The translations under genes and the position numbers were made by a program. Below are positions 32,061-44,056 of a DNA stretch of 64,000 nucleotides, in pieces. The stretch comes from Lichina pygmaea (taxonomy: Eukaryota; Ascomycota; Lichinomycetes; Lichinales; Lichinaceae): contig OY730173.1 in NCBI GenBank assembly GCA_963422465.1, positions 3,658,001 to 3,722,000 of the forward strand, in the 5' to 3' direction. Positions within the stretch are counted from its first letter, which is position 1, and the number at the start of each line of letters is the position of its first letter. The notes beneath the pieces are model-generated. The model was not told the origin of the DNA and ran no database searches. It saw nothing but the letters and a program-made list of their open reading frames with translations.

Positions 32061-32641
32061 GAAGAGAAGAAAAGAAGAAGCTATCCAGGCTGGCAGACTT
32101 TCTGTCAAAAGCCACACAAAAACAATCTGAAGCTCTACAAAGAGTTACAGAAAGCTGAGGCAAGTCTGCTACTGCAAATCAGGACTGGAAGAATTGGTCT
32201 GGCAAGTTTTCTTTTCAGAGCTGGAGCTCCTGACTTCCCTACTCCACTATGTGTGTGTGGCCAAGCAGAAGAAACTGCAAAACATATCACCTCTTCATGC
32301 TCTCTTTATTCAAGACAAAGACAACAAGTCTCTTTTAATCCCCAAGACTTCACCACTATTATTTCAAACCCAGAGCTACTACAGAAGTTCTTGTACTGGT
32401 TTATGTCTTTGAAAAGACTAAACCAGTTTAATCTAGCTTTCAAACTCCACTATTCCCAATCCAATACCTAGATTCTCTTCTCTTACCAGAAACTTCAAGA
32501 TTCCTTTTGTTACATTCCCTAGTCACACCCTGCCTTCAGTTTTTATCCCTTCAAAGGTTTTCTGAAGGAGTTCACTATTAGCTAGAAGATCTGCATGGCT
32601 GTAAAGCTACTACCAGTGTAAGAATCAAATAAAAAAAAAAA

Positions 32642-34110
32642 TAAAAAAGGTCTTTGTTAAAGAACAGGAACAGAATAGGGGAGACAGGAGACCCCAGCAG
32701 GATGTCTGTGGATACCTGTTGGGTGGTGCTTTGCCACCAGCCTAGCACCAGTGATGTCTGTTGATCTGCAAGAAAGCTTGTTGTCTACTGGAGAAGAGCT
32801 GACAGAACACTGTCACAGTGAAGGTTGTGCAGCAGCTGATGTTCAACACATTGGGGAACACTGTAGCTATGTCAAGACTGAGAAGGGTGGCCACCTTATC
32901 ACAGCTCTGCCCCCAGGTGGTGTGGACCTGCTCTGTCAGTAGTTCCAGTGCTGTAGTGGTGTCACACTGTCAGTGGCACCTATACTGAGCAGTGGGGAGA
33001 AGTTTGTGCTTCTTGGTGATGTAGCAAAGCTGTTGCACAACAATTATGTCCAGAGCTTTGCTGAGAGTGTTGAGAAGAGCAATAGAGTGCCACACCTTTG
33101 GTTCCCAGTAGTTGGGCTTTGCCAGCTTGTGAAGGGCTACTGTTGTTCTATTCCAGAAGCACTCCGAGTAGTGGCTGTAGTGTAGACATGTGTTGAAAAG
33201 TTCACACAGGTGCTTCTCCATTTCCTCAAAGAGAAGCTGGAGAATGTGGTGTGGGATACTGTCAGAGTCTGGTGCTTTGTCCTGTGCAGATTTGAAGATT
33301 GCCTCTCAGAGCTTGGCCAGTGTGATGTCAGGGTTTTCCTCCAGTGGCTCCAGGTAGCAGTAGTTCTGTATATCTGCCAAGTCTGCAGACAGGGAGTCTG
33401 GGAAAAAAAGTCTCTGTAGTGTGGTGGCCTTCTCCCTGGCTTCAGCCTGGAGCTCTTCTGTCAGTGGGTCTTGGAGAGGGGGAAACTGGGAGAGTTCCAG
33501 AAGTTTTGATACCTGCCAGCCCTACTTGGCTAGTTGCCAGAGGTCTGCCAGTTTACCAGTGGTGTTGTGGACTACCTTCCAGAACTCAGTGGTGATAGCT
33601 CTTCTAATACAGTGTGCCTTGGCCTGTTCTTTCTGTTGGTAGTCTGCCCAGTCCCACTCTGTGTGTGTGGAGTACCAGTGTCCCTGAACCACTTTGGCAG
33701 ATCTCAGAGTCTTGCAGCATTCTTGGGTCCACCTGGGGTGTGCCCACTGTGACAGTTGGGCTCACAGGGTAGTGTCTTCCACTACCTGCTGCACCACTGA
33801 TACAAACATAAGGTTGATTGTGCTCTCCAGGTTCCTGGCCCACCAGGTGATTATGCCCAGAGGGAGGGCAAGTTGCAGGCTGGTGGTGGCAGCCTTGTTG
33901 AGTAGGCTGTCCACTGCCATGTGTTGTGTGAGGTACCACTGGCCTCCCCAGCTTGGGTGATGAAGATTGAAGTCTCCAGTTACAATATGGTGGATGCTGG
34001 GGGCTGCCCAGAGTCTTGCTGTCAACTCGTCAATAACTGGTGTTTCCAGAGTGGTTTGGTGTTGTAGCAAGAGGCTATAGATGTTGTGGATGTGGATCAG
34101 AGCCAGCTGG
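32642..34110 (-). mobile_element. LINE-C, endonuclease/RT fragment
   Basis: The minus strand encodes pieces of a LINE ORF2 distinct from LINE1. Endonuclease motifs are at 33762-34110 (LALIHIHNIYSLL, VTGDFNLHHPSWGG). RT is at 32970-33221 (SIALLNTLSKALDIIVVQQL) and ends at 32642 in GSPVSPILFLFFNKD. Several frame breaks are present and the 5' end is missing. It joins LINE1's 3' tail on one side and LINE2's truncated 5' end on the other. Confidence 0.8.
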
Positions 34111-34117
34111 TAGAAAC

Positions 34118-36429
34118 TTTACTTAGTCTCTGGAAAAAACACTCTACCTAATAGGTTTCTGAAACTACCTGGAGACTTCTTCAATTACAAGATAGCTAAA
34201 GTGCTGAAGGTCTGCTGGAAACTGGGGTATTTCCCAACAAGATACAAAGTAGTCAGAACTGTCTGTCTAAGAAAGTCCAACAAAGACTCTTACTGCCAAG
34301 CCAAAGTATAGAGACTAATAGCTTTTCTTAACACAATTGGAAAGCTGATAGAAGCTATTGCAGCTACCAGACTGAGGGAGCTGGCTGAGAAAGAAAATCT
34401 CTTACTAAATATCCAGATAGAAGATAGACTTCAGAAAAAAAAATCAACTGGGGCAGCACTGTTTCTACTATTTTATTTGTATTTTTTCCTCCTCTCTCTG
34501 GATATCTCAGAAGCCTATGACAGAGCTCTACCTGAGATTCTACAGCAAATTCTAGAAAGAAAAAGTATCTCTTTCTGGCTAACTTCTTGGATCTACAGTT
34601 TCTGCACCAAGCACTCTACCACTCTTGTTTTTGATGACTCTCAGTCTTTCTCTATTTCTATTCACTGTGGAGTTCTCCAAGATTCTTCTCTATCCTCTAT
34701 TCTTTTTCTATTTTATATTTCTGAACTGCATGAAACAGTGCATAGTCCTTCTTCTGGTGTTTCTGCTCTGGGATTTGCAGATAATACAAATCTGCTTGCT
34801 TTTGGTCACTCTCTGAAAAGCACCCTTCTGAAGTTGAAGAACACACACCTCAAATGTCTGTCCTGGGCTGTAAGACATAGGATAGTCTTCTCTTCTGAGA
34901 AATATGAAATACTTCATTTTTCCAGAAGAAGATCAGACAATCTTCAGCTTCAGCTAAGACTTGGGGAATATAGTTCTAAGACCAAAAGAAGAAGTGCGAG
35001 TACTAGAAGTATATCTGGATGCAAAGGTCCACTGGCATAAATACAAGAGGATTATTCTTCAAAAAGCACAGAAAGCACTTTCCTCTCTCTCTAGAACTTC
35101 CTACTCAACTTGGGGCTTCCCAGTTCTCACATCATGTCTTGTGTACACTACTATACTCAGATCTCTTCTGAGCTATACAGTGGGGATCTGGTTCAACTCT
35201 CTAAGAAAATCTTCTAATATCTCTTCTCTTGTTTTATGCCAAAACAGATGTCTAAGACTTAATGGAGGTGCTTTCTGTCACGGTTCTGGCCCAGTTGCAT
35301 ATCTGGCACAAGTCACGCACCTTGCCGGGAAGTCCCATCTGCACTGTTGCCTGCTTGCTCTGCTGTTGCCTGATCCCCTGCCTATAAGAACTTCTCCTGC
35401 TCCCCCAGCTTCTTCTCTTCTTCTTTTCTCTTTTTATTCCTTCCTTGTCTTTCGTCTTGTACATCAATCCAAGTCTCAAGTCTCAAGCCAAGTCAGGTCA
35501 AGGTTACTGGATCAGTTAGGCTTGAGTTCTGTTCTGCCATTGCCTCGTCACACTTTCAAAGCCACTCCTTTTTTTCTATTAGAGAGTGAGCTTTTTCTTT
35601 TACCTTTAGATCTTTATTTCAAATTCTGCACAGCCTGTTTTCTCTCTTCCATCCAAACCTCTTCTCTGAAAACTCTTCTTGACAGTACCTCTTCTACTAT
35701 TTCTTCTTATACTTCTTCACTGAGAAAACCTTTAAAGGAATCATCAACTATCTCTCCAAATTGGAAATTCACTTGGTTAAGTCAAATAACCACTAACCAG
35801 GCTAGTTCAAAGAAAGAACTACAAAAGCTTTTTACTAAAGAGTGGGAAAACTAATAGGAAGAAAAGAAAAGAAGAAGCCACCCAGGTTGGCAGACTTTCT
35901 GCCCAAAGCCACACAAAGATAATCTGGAGCTCTACAAAAAGCTACAGAAAGCTGAGGCAAGTCTGCTACTGCAAATCAGAACTGGGAGAATTGGTCTGGC
36001 AAGTTTTCTATTCAGAGCTGGAGTTCCTGATTTTGCTACCTCTTTATGCATGTGTGGCCAAGTAGAGGAAACTGCAAAACATATCACTTCTTCATGTTCT
36101 CTCTATTCAAGACAAAGACAACAAGCTTCTTTTAATCCCCAAGACTTCACCACTATTATTTCAAACCCAGAGCTTCTACAGAAGTTTCTGTACTGGTTTA
36201 TGTTTTTGAAAAGACTAAACCAGTTTAACCTGGCTTTCAAACTCCACTATTCCCAATCTAATACCTAGATCCTTTTTCTTCTACCAGACACTTCAAGATT
36301 TCTTTTGTTACATCCCCTAGCCACACCCTGCCTTCAGTTTTTATTCCTTTAAAGGTTTTCTGAAGAAGTTCACTACTAGCTAGAAGATCTGCATAGCTGT
36401 AAAGCTACTATCAGTGTAAGAATCAAAAA
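34118..36429 (+). mobile_element. LINE2: 5'-truncated Tad1-like LINE
   Basis: It starts inside ORF2 just before the RT and runs to the shared LINE 3' end (TCAGTGTAAGAATCAAAAAC). It shows LSLDISEAYDRALPEI, VLQDSSLSSILFLFYISEL and LGFADNTNLLAFG, so the RT catalytic box is altered (FADN) and the copy is dead. It is clearly more diverged than LINE1 and LINE3. A solo LTR (35276-35552) interrupts it. It also stops (TAA TAG) at the point where LINE1 and LINE3 have TAG. The left flank is LINE-C and the right flank is B2, so this junction is not a simple insertion. Confidence 0.85.
35276..35552 (+). repeat. Solo LTR, family C, inside LINE2
   Basis: 277 bp, TGTCACGGTTC...CGTCACA, the reverse complement type of the GC1 LTRs. 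It is flanked by a perfect 5-bp duplication CTTTC (35271-35275 and 35553-35557). It is what remains after recombination between the two LTRs of a family-C chromovirus. Confidence 0.9.
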
Positions 36430-37598
36430 CAAATCAGACTGTCTGCTGAGTGTGTCTGCTTGTGTGTTTTCTGATCCTTTTTGATAGAAGATCTGGAAGT
36501 TGTATAAAGCTAATAGCTCTGCCCATCAGACTTGTCATCTGTTTAGCTTCTTTGTTGTTGTGAAGTAAGCCAAATTCTTGTAGTCTGAGTACACATCCAC
36601 TGTGTACTTTGCTTCTTCCAGGTAAGGTCTCTATTTCTGGAATGTGTTGACAATTGCTAACAACTCCTTGTCATAAACATCATACCTGAGTTCTGGGCCA
36701 GAGAACTTTCTTGATCAGTATGTGACAGGATGTAAGTAGTTTTTGGTGTCTGGTTAACACAAGCAAGATCCAAGTGCTTGGTCCAAGACATCTGTCTTCA
36801 TGATGATCTGTTGTCCAGGATTGAATGATGCCAGTATGGGTGTAGAGGTGAACTTCTCTTTCAGCTCCTGGAACACTGTCTCTTAGCTGTTCCCCTATGT
36901 GAAAGTTTCTTCTTTCTTTGTTAGTTCAGTCAAGAGTACTGCTGTCCTTGAGCACTCCTTGATGAATTGTCAGTAGAAGTTCACAACTCCTAGAAAGAAT
37001 TAGACTTTCTTGAGGTTCTTGGGTGTTGGCCAATCTTGTACTACTGTTGTCTTCAAGTTGTCCATACAGATTCCTTCTGTTGTTAGGATTAATCCCAAGT
37101 ACTCCACTTTCTTTGTGTGGAAAACACTCTTATCAAGGTGTAACCTTATTCCTGCTTTTTGGAGTGCATGTAGAATCTTCTTGACATGCTCTTTGTACTC
37201 CTCCAAGATTCTATTGGTGTAGATCAAGATATTGTCAATATAAGTGGTAACAAATATATCCAGGTATTATCAGAGAATAGTGTTAATAAGTGATTGGAAC
37301 ATCACCAGTGTATTTGTAAGTCTGAATAGCATAATAGTATACTTGTAATACCTGTACGTTGTACAAAAAGCTATCTTCTATTCTTCACCATCTTTCATGC
37401 TAACCAGGTTGAAAGTGTCTTGAATGTTGAACTTTGTGAACCACTTGGCTTCTTGGATTTGGTTCTGGATTTCTGATATTAACAGTAGCAGGTAGTGGTT
37501 CTTGATTGTGATTGTGTTGAGCTGCCAGTAGTCAACACACAGTCAAAGCTTGCTGTCCTTCTTTGGCACATACAATTTTGAGTATCTGGCTAGTGATG

Positions 37599-38156
37599 TG
37601 TTGCAGTCCGTACTGTACTGTCCTATCCGAGTATAGAATTAGGGTGAGAGGTGGAAGGCAGGTTGGTTCTCGCAGGAGAGAAGTGTCAAGGAGTGCGAAG
37701 GGGTTTGGTGGAACGTGGTGGTGGTGACACCTGATCAATGGCTTCGTACAAAAGGATTGTATTGAAGTAGATCTAGTTGTCTGGATCACAACATGAGTTG
37801 AAGATGATCGTTCCATAAGGGAACTATCACCAGACTATATAGTGCTGGCCTGTTGAGACAATCAAGATTGTCTTGACAGTCTTGATGTCAAGACAGGTGA
37901 GATTGTCTTGACAGTCCCACCATGTTATGCACCCTGTGTCAAGACTGGTGAGATTGTCTTGATACTTCATGCATCCTGTATCAAGACTGGTGAGATTGTC
38001 TCAATGCTTCATGCATCCTGCGTCGAGACTCCTGTGTGTGTCTCGACAGTCACGTGACCCCTTGTTGGTTGGTCACTTGACTTCCATGGTGTCCTCTTGC
38101 CTGGCCCGCAGCCTGATTGCTTATAAATGAGTGGCTCCCATCCCTGGGTCGTAACA
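37599..38156 (-). repeat. 3' LTR of G2 (558 bp)
   Basis: TGTTGC...GTAACA ends. It contains an array of ~42-bp units with hairpin stems (TCAAGAC...GTCTTGA) and TTCATGCA. Confidence 0.92.
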
Positions 38157-38199
38157 CTACCCTCCTCTCCTTTATTCATTGTTCTGATGAATTCTTGAG

Positions 38200-38690
38200 T
38201 ATGCCTGCAAAATCACATGCCTCTGCTTACTGAAACCAACTGGCAGCCCAGATCTGTGATCATCACTTTGTGTTGCTTGCTCTGTGTGACTTCTGTGTTT
38301 CGAACCACAAGCCCTGCTTCCAAATGTCTGACAACAACAATAAGTTGAAGTGTGCTGAATGCACTCATCGTGGGAAGTCCTGTGTGTCACTTTCTTGGGA
38401 GTTGCTGAACATGACTCAGGATAACCTTCGCGAGGATTTGGCTGTTGATGAGGCCAAGCGGGATGCTCTTGTTGAGCAGCTTGCTGAGCTGCAGGCTTGT
38501 GTGTCCTGAAAGCGAAAGGTTCTTGAGGGTGCTGAGGGTCGAGCAAAGAAGAAGCTCCAGTGCCTTGTTGCTGAAATGGAGGTGGATGGTGAAGACTTGT
38601 CAGCGACAGTTATTAACACGTCTGTGCTGGAGGCCGAGCTGTTCAGTCCTGCTTCTGCCAGAACTGCTGCAGGAGGAGTTGGCAGTTTGT
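38200..38690 (+). pseudogene. Antisense Cys-rich ORF region of G2
   Basis: On the strand opposite to gag-pol, between chromodomain and 3' LTR. It encodes C-x2-C-x6-C-x11-C-x2-C-x6-C (from CDFCVSNHKPC to CAECTHRGKSC), followed by a charged coiled-coil-like stretch. This is the same place, strand and layout as the 190-residue ORF of B1. Confidence 0.6.
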
Positions 38691-41600
38691 GAGGTTCCTG
38701 AGTGGTTCCCAGGTATTTTCCAAGTCTGGGTAGTTTTTCCACTTGACAAGGTATCACTGACCTTTTCTCTTCAGGATCTGTTCAGCCTCGAATTCCTGTT
38801 CTTCCTCTGGTTGGTAATGAAATGTTTCCTGCAAGGGTGTGCTCTGGTCAGCTAATTTGATCATTGAGATGTGAAAGTTTGGGTGTACCCAAGCATCTCT
38901 CAGTAGTCACAGTCTGACATTGACTGGTCCAGTTTGTTCTTTGACTGAAAATAGTCTGACCTTGATGTTGTCAAGTTTCTTTGTCTTTGGTTTCTTTGTT
39001 TTCCAATTTCTTGTGAGAAGGTAGACTTTATCCCCCTTCTTTAGCTGAGGTGCCATTTTTGATTTCTTGTCCATTTGACGTTGCATTCTTTCTGAGGTCT
39101 CTTGAAGGTAGTGCCTCATCATTGTGTGTGTTTGTCGTAGGAGCTTGTCATGTTGGAGTGCTTTCTCCATGTTTGGTGAAGCTCTGCTTGGCATCCTGAT
39201 GTTCGCATGTTGTCCAAAATTGGCAAAAAATAGTGATTCCTTTGTTGAGTCTGATCTGTGCTGGTTGATTGCCAGCTGTGCCACCGGTAATAACTGTACT
39301 CAATTGCTGTGGGTCTGGTTGATGTAATACTGTAAGTAAGTCTCCAGGACTTGGTTTGCTTACTCTGTCTGGCTGTCAGTTCGTGGGTGATAGGCTGTAG
39401 ACATTTTGGGTTTTGTTCCCATGGCTGCACTGATTGTCTTCCAGTAGTTGGATGTGAAGAGTTTGTCTCTGTCAGTAATGATCATGATCAGAACTCCGTG
39501 GTCTCTGACCAATCTGTCCAGTAAGAGGTGTCCCAACTGTTCTGCTGTGTGGGTCTCCTTGAATAGTACCACTATTAGGTATTTTGTGAATCTGTCCACT
39601 ATCACCATAATCAAGTTGTAGGTGATTCCTGTGACTGAGTCTTTGGACTTGGGTAGCTTCGTGATGAAGTCTATTGACACATCTTCCCACAGGCCTCTCA
39701 GTATCGTGTTCGGGTGTCCTTCTCCGTATAGCTTATGTCTTCCATGTTTGTTTTTCTGGCATAGTAGACACTTGCTGATGTAGTTTGTGACATGTTGTCA
39801 GAGGTTAATGACATTGTTCTCTGCCTGTTGGATAAGGTCTGTGGTCTTGGAGATTCCTGGGTGACCATGTGCTAGATTATTGTGGTAGTTCCTTATTAGT
39901 TCTTCAGTGTCTTCTGCTGTAAGCTTGTTGATCTGTGGTTGAGGCACCAGGTTTCCTTGCTGGTCCTGCTGTAAGATCATTCCTTGGTGTTCATCATCTT
40001 CCATGTGGTCTTTTTGTCAGCTTAGTGCGTCTGCTCTCCTATTGTCTTGTCCAGGGGTGTACAAGATCTTGAACTTGTGTTGCTCTAGGAGTTCAGCCCA
40101 TCTGACTTGCCATCTGTTCAGCTTCTTGGTTGTCGTGAACGTTGTCAGATTTTTGTGGTCTGTGAGAACAGTGAGTTCAGAACTGCTTTCCGCGTACACT
40201 CTCCAGTGTTCGAGTGCGTTGACGACTGCCAGTAGCTCTTTGTCGTGGATATTATAGTTTTGTTCTGCTTGTGTTATTTTTTGTGAGTAGTAGGCAACTG
40301 GGTGCCACTTGCCGTCTGCCTGTTGGCATAGACATGCTCCCACTACCTGATCTGAAGTGTCTGTCTTGATTTGTGTCGGTTGGCCTGTCTTGAAGTTGAG
40401 GAGAACTGGTTCCTTGGCGCAAGTGTCCTTGAGCTGTTAGAATACTTTTTGTTATCTCTCCGTCCACTGGTACTCCATGTCCTTCTTTGTGAGTTCTGTC
40501 AGTGGTGTTGCCATCTGTGAGTAGTTCTTTATAAACTGTCAGTTAAAGTTGGCAAATCCCAGGAAGGCTTGTACTTCCTTAACTGATGTCAGTGTTGGCT
40601 ATTGCTGAATCACTTTGATTTTCTCAGAGTCAATCTTGATCTCTTCAATCTCTATGACATATCTGAGGAATTCAACTTCCGGTTTGTTGAACTCGCATTT
40701 CTTTGGGTTGAGCTTGAGCCCTGCCTGTTGTAGGCATCGTAGAACATCCTTCACATGCTTGGTATGTTCCTGTTGCGTGTTCGAGTAGACAAGAATGTTG
40801 TCCAGGTAGGCGATAGCTGTTTAGTCCAGGTGTGCTCTGATGATGTTGTTGATCAATGCTTGACATGTTGCTAGTGCGTTCGTGAGTCTGAATGGCATAA
40901 CCAGATACTTGTAGTGTCTGTATCAGGTTCTGAAGGCTGCCTTCCATTCTTCTCCTTCTTTCATGCATATCAGGTTGTATACTTCTTTCAAGTCCAGCTT
41001 GGTAAAGATTGTAGCTTGGCTGATCCTGTCTCACAATTTGTTCGCATTTGGCAACAGATATCAGTTCTTGATGGTAATGTTGTTGAGTTTCCTGTAATCC
41101 ACACAAAGTCGAAGACTTCTGTCTTTCTTTGGTGCAAATAGTATTGGGTATCCTGCTGGCAATCAAGATTCTCGAATGAAACCCTTTTTCAGGTTTTCCT
41201 CCAGGTACTCGCAAAGTACTTGGAGCTCTTTCTCTGATAACTGGTAAATTGGTCCAAATCCTGGCTCTGTCCCTGGTTGCAACTTGATCTCATGATCCCA
41301 AGGTTGGTGCTTAGGCAACACTGCTGTTGTTGTCTCTTCCTGAAAGAGGTTATCATACCCAGGTCAGTACTCTTCAGGGATCTCCAGAGAGTTAACAACT
41401 TCCTCTCTCTTCATCTCTGACTGTTTGGCCACCTGGTTCTGGGGTGTGCCTGTCAAGGTGGACCTCTTCTCTTGAGAGTTGTCCTTTCTGTTAGTGAGGT
41501 TCCACTGAGGACTCCTTCCCTTATCTGTCCACACCTTCTGCGGCTGGTAACAGATCTGAGCTGTGTTGTTAGTGCTGTTCCTAAACGTGAGTACTCCTGT

Positions 41601-43498
41601 CTTCCAGTTAACAACTGGGTTGTGCTTCTTTAGCCAAGGCATCCCCAATTAGATATTCTGAGTGGCCAACTTGACAATATCAAGGTGGATCCTTTCAGCA
41701 TGGTGTCTGGTAACCATTTCCATTGGCTGCGTCTCATGGCAGACTAGCTCTGTCTGTCCATTTGCCATCGTGAGCTGATAGGGCTGCTGCTTGCGTCTCC
41801 TTCCAGTGCTGAGGGTATTGTAAAGTTGTCTTGAGATGTAGTTTCCACTGGCTCCAGAGTCAACAAGTGTGTATGTCCGTACTGGCGTGTTGGCGTGTAG
41901 TGACACAGGCAATCACAGGTGCTTTGTGTTGCTAGGGGTCATGTTGTTGAGCTCCCAATGTCGCCCCTTGACAAGGGAGTTCAGTCTTTTCCTGATTGAA
42001 GTGTCTTTCCACTGACTGGGCAATGGGTCCAGCCATTCCCATCAGTCCTGAGGAATCTGTTCATGAATTTGTCTTGCTGATACTTGTCACATCCAGGCTT
42101 GAGGTAGTACTGCCAATTGTCAACGTAGCAGTTGTGGTTGTTGCCTTGCTGTAGGAACATGAGGTGTTCGTGCCAATCATGTGTGTGCCCAGGGAATGTG
42201 GTGTGTTGGTGTTTGTCCCAAAGATGGATCTCACACACATCCTTCTTGCAATTGACTGAATGCTTGTGGCAGGTGGTGTGGTAGGGTGAATGTCCTCCGT
42301 ACCTTTGTAGTTGCTCATAGTAGGTGCAGTAGTGCTTTGTGCAAAACCTCCACTGTAGTTCGCCATGCCGTAGATTTTGTGGGTCCATGCTGTAAGCATA
42401 GCTTCCTTGTAGTATTTCTTCTTTGATAGACACGGGTTTGTCTTGGTCCCCATCAGAGGTGGTTAAGGGCTCCTGTCCCTTGTCCTGACCTGTCTGTTCT
42501 GGTAGATCCTTGCCTCCTGATGTTACCAGTTGGTGGGCTGCTTCCAATGTCTGATCATAGTTGTCCTATTGTTTGAGGGATAGCTGAGCCTCTCCTGGTG
42601 AGTCCTCTGGCTTGATGACATTCCAGTCTCTGTCAAGTGTATTAAGTTGCTGTCGGTACACCTGGTTCTTTGAACAACAGTCTTTCACCATGTGGCCTAG
42701 CTTGCCACAGGCATAGCACTTCAGTGCTTTCCTCTTTTTGTTGTTCCTTCCCTTCGTGAACCTTCCCTTGTGGTGGACTGCATCCAGTTCCATGGGTGCA
42801 TAGCCATATAGGTCATGTGGTGGTGCCTTGTTAGGTGGCTTGTAGTGGTTGCTCACATACCATGCGGGGCAGCTGTATCCTCTGTCATAGTGTTTCTCCA
42901 TCGCTCGCTCAAATAGTTTGTCATCGATGTTGATTGCTTGTGTGATGAGTTTGTCCAGTGTGTTGACTGCTTGTCCGTCAAAGATGATTTTGTCTTTCAT
43001 GTTTTCCTTGAGTCCACGTTGGTACATGACCATCAGGGCGTCGTCGTCCCAGTCAGTCAGTACTGAGTATTGTTTGAACTGCGTGGTGTACTCTGCAGCT
43101 GAACATCGTTGTTTGATGTGCTGGATCATTTGTATAGCTATTTTGTCTTTGTTAGATAGTCCAAGAATCCTTTTGATCTTGTCCTTGAATTGTGTTTATT
43201 TTATCATCCATTCTGTTGTGCTGTCGTGGTCTCTGTTTCCTGAGAGATGTTTGTTGACGTAGGGCTTGATCTATCAATAAGCATTACCTCTCATGTAAGT
43301 GATTGCGAAGAGGGGCCACTTTTCCTTAGGCAGCTTTGTCTCTGGTTAGAATTGAAAGTAGACTTGGAGTTGCATGAGCCTGTTGTTGACCTTGTTTCTT
43401 TCACTGTAGAACAGGTCTGGCTTGGCAACACTAATCTTTCCATCTGGGAAGTTGGGGTTGGTTGCTCCTGAGATACTCATCCTTGAGGGTCTTCAAAG

Positions 43499-44056
43499 TG
43501 TTGCAGTCTGTACTGTACTGTCCTATCCGAGTATAGGATTAGGGTGAGAGGTGGAAGACAGGTTGGTTCTTGCAGGAGAGGAGTGTCAAGGAGTGCGAAG
43601 AGGTTTGGTGGAATGTGGTGGTGGTGACACCTGATCAATGGCTTCGTACAAAAGGATTGTATTGAAGTAGATCTAGTTGTCTGGATCACAACATGAGTTG
43701 AAGACGATTGTTCCATAAGGGAACTATCACCAGACTATATAGTGCTGGCCTGTCGAGACAATCAAGATTGTCTTGACAGTCTTGACGTCAAGACAGGTGA
43801 GATTGTCTTGACAGTCCCACCATGTTATGCACCCTGCGTCAAGACTGGTGAGATTGTCTTGATGCTTCATGCATCCTGTGTCAAGACTGGTGAGATTGTC
43901 TTAATGCTTTATGCATCCTGTGTCAAGACTTCCGTGTGTGTCTTGACTGTCACGTGACCCATTGTTGGTTGGTCACTTGACTTCCATGGTGTCCTCTTGC
44001 CTGGCCCGCGGCCTGATTGCTTATAAATGAGTGGCTCCTATCCCTGGGTTGTAACA
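43499..44056 (-). repeat. 5' LTR of G2 (558 bp)
   Basis: Same length, ends and hairpin array as its partner at 37599-38156. Confidence 0.92.

Larger units (their letters stand above)
27345..32640 (+). mobile_element. LINE1: long Tad1-like non-LTR retrotransposon
   Basis: A two-ORF LINE on the plus strand with an A-rich tail (AATCAAATAAAA..., about 32625-32640). ORF1 is 27842-29263 and ORF2 is 29229-32060, with a C-terminal extension to 32471 behind one in-frame TAG. The 5' boundary is approximate, between about 27345 and 27560. The body is very poor in CpG although both long frames are open. LINE3 matches its 3' part almost base for base, so the family moved recently. No target duplication was confirmed. 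Confidence 0.85.
37599..44056 (-). mobile_element. G2: Ty3/gypsy chromovirus (family A), both LTRs present
   Basis: 6,458 bp with two 558-bp LTRs (37599-38156 and 43499-44056) and a perfect 5-bp target duplication TGATG (37594-37598 and 44057-44061) in B2. Parts on the minus strand: Gag about 42566-43480 with a CCHC knuckle; Cys/His module about 42050-42400; protease about 41364-41940; RT about 40560-41330; RNase H about 40017-40500; integrase about 38930-39990; chromodomain about 38690-38830. An antisense Cys-rich ORF lies next to the 3' LTR. It is broken in more than ten places and is CpG-poor, so it is older than G3. Confidence 0.92.
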
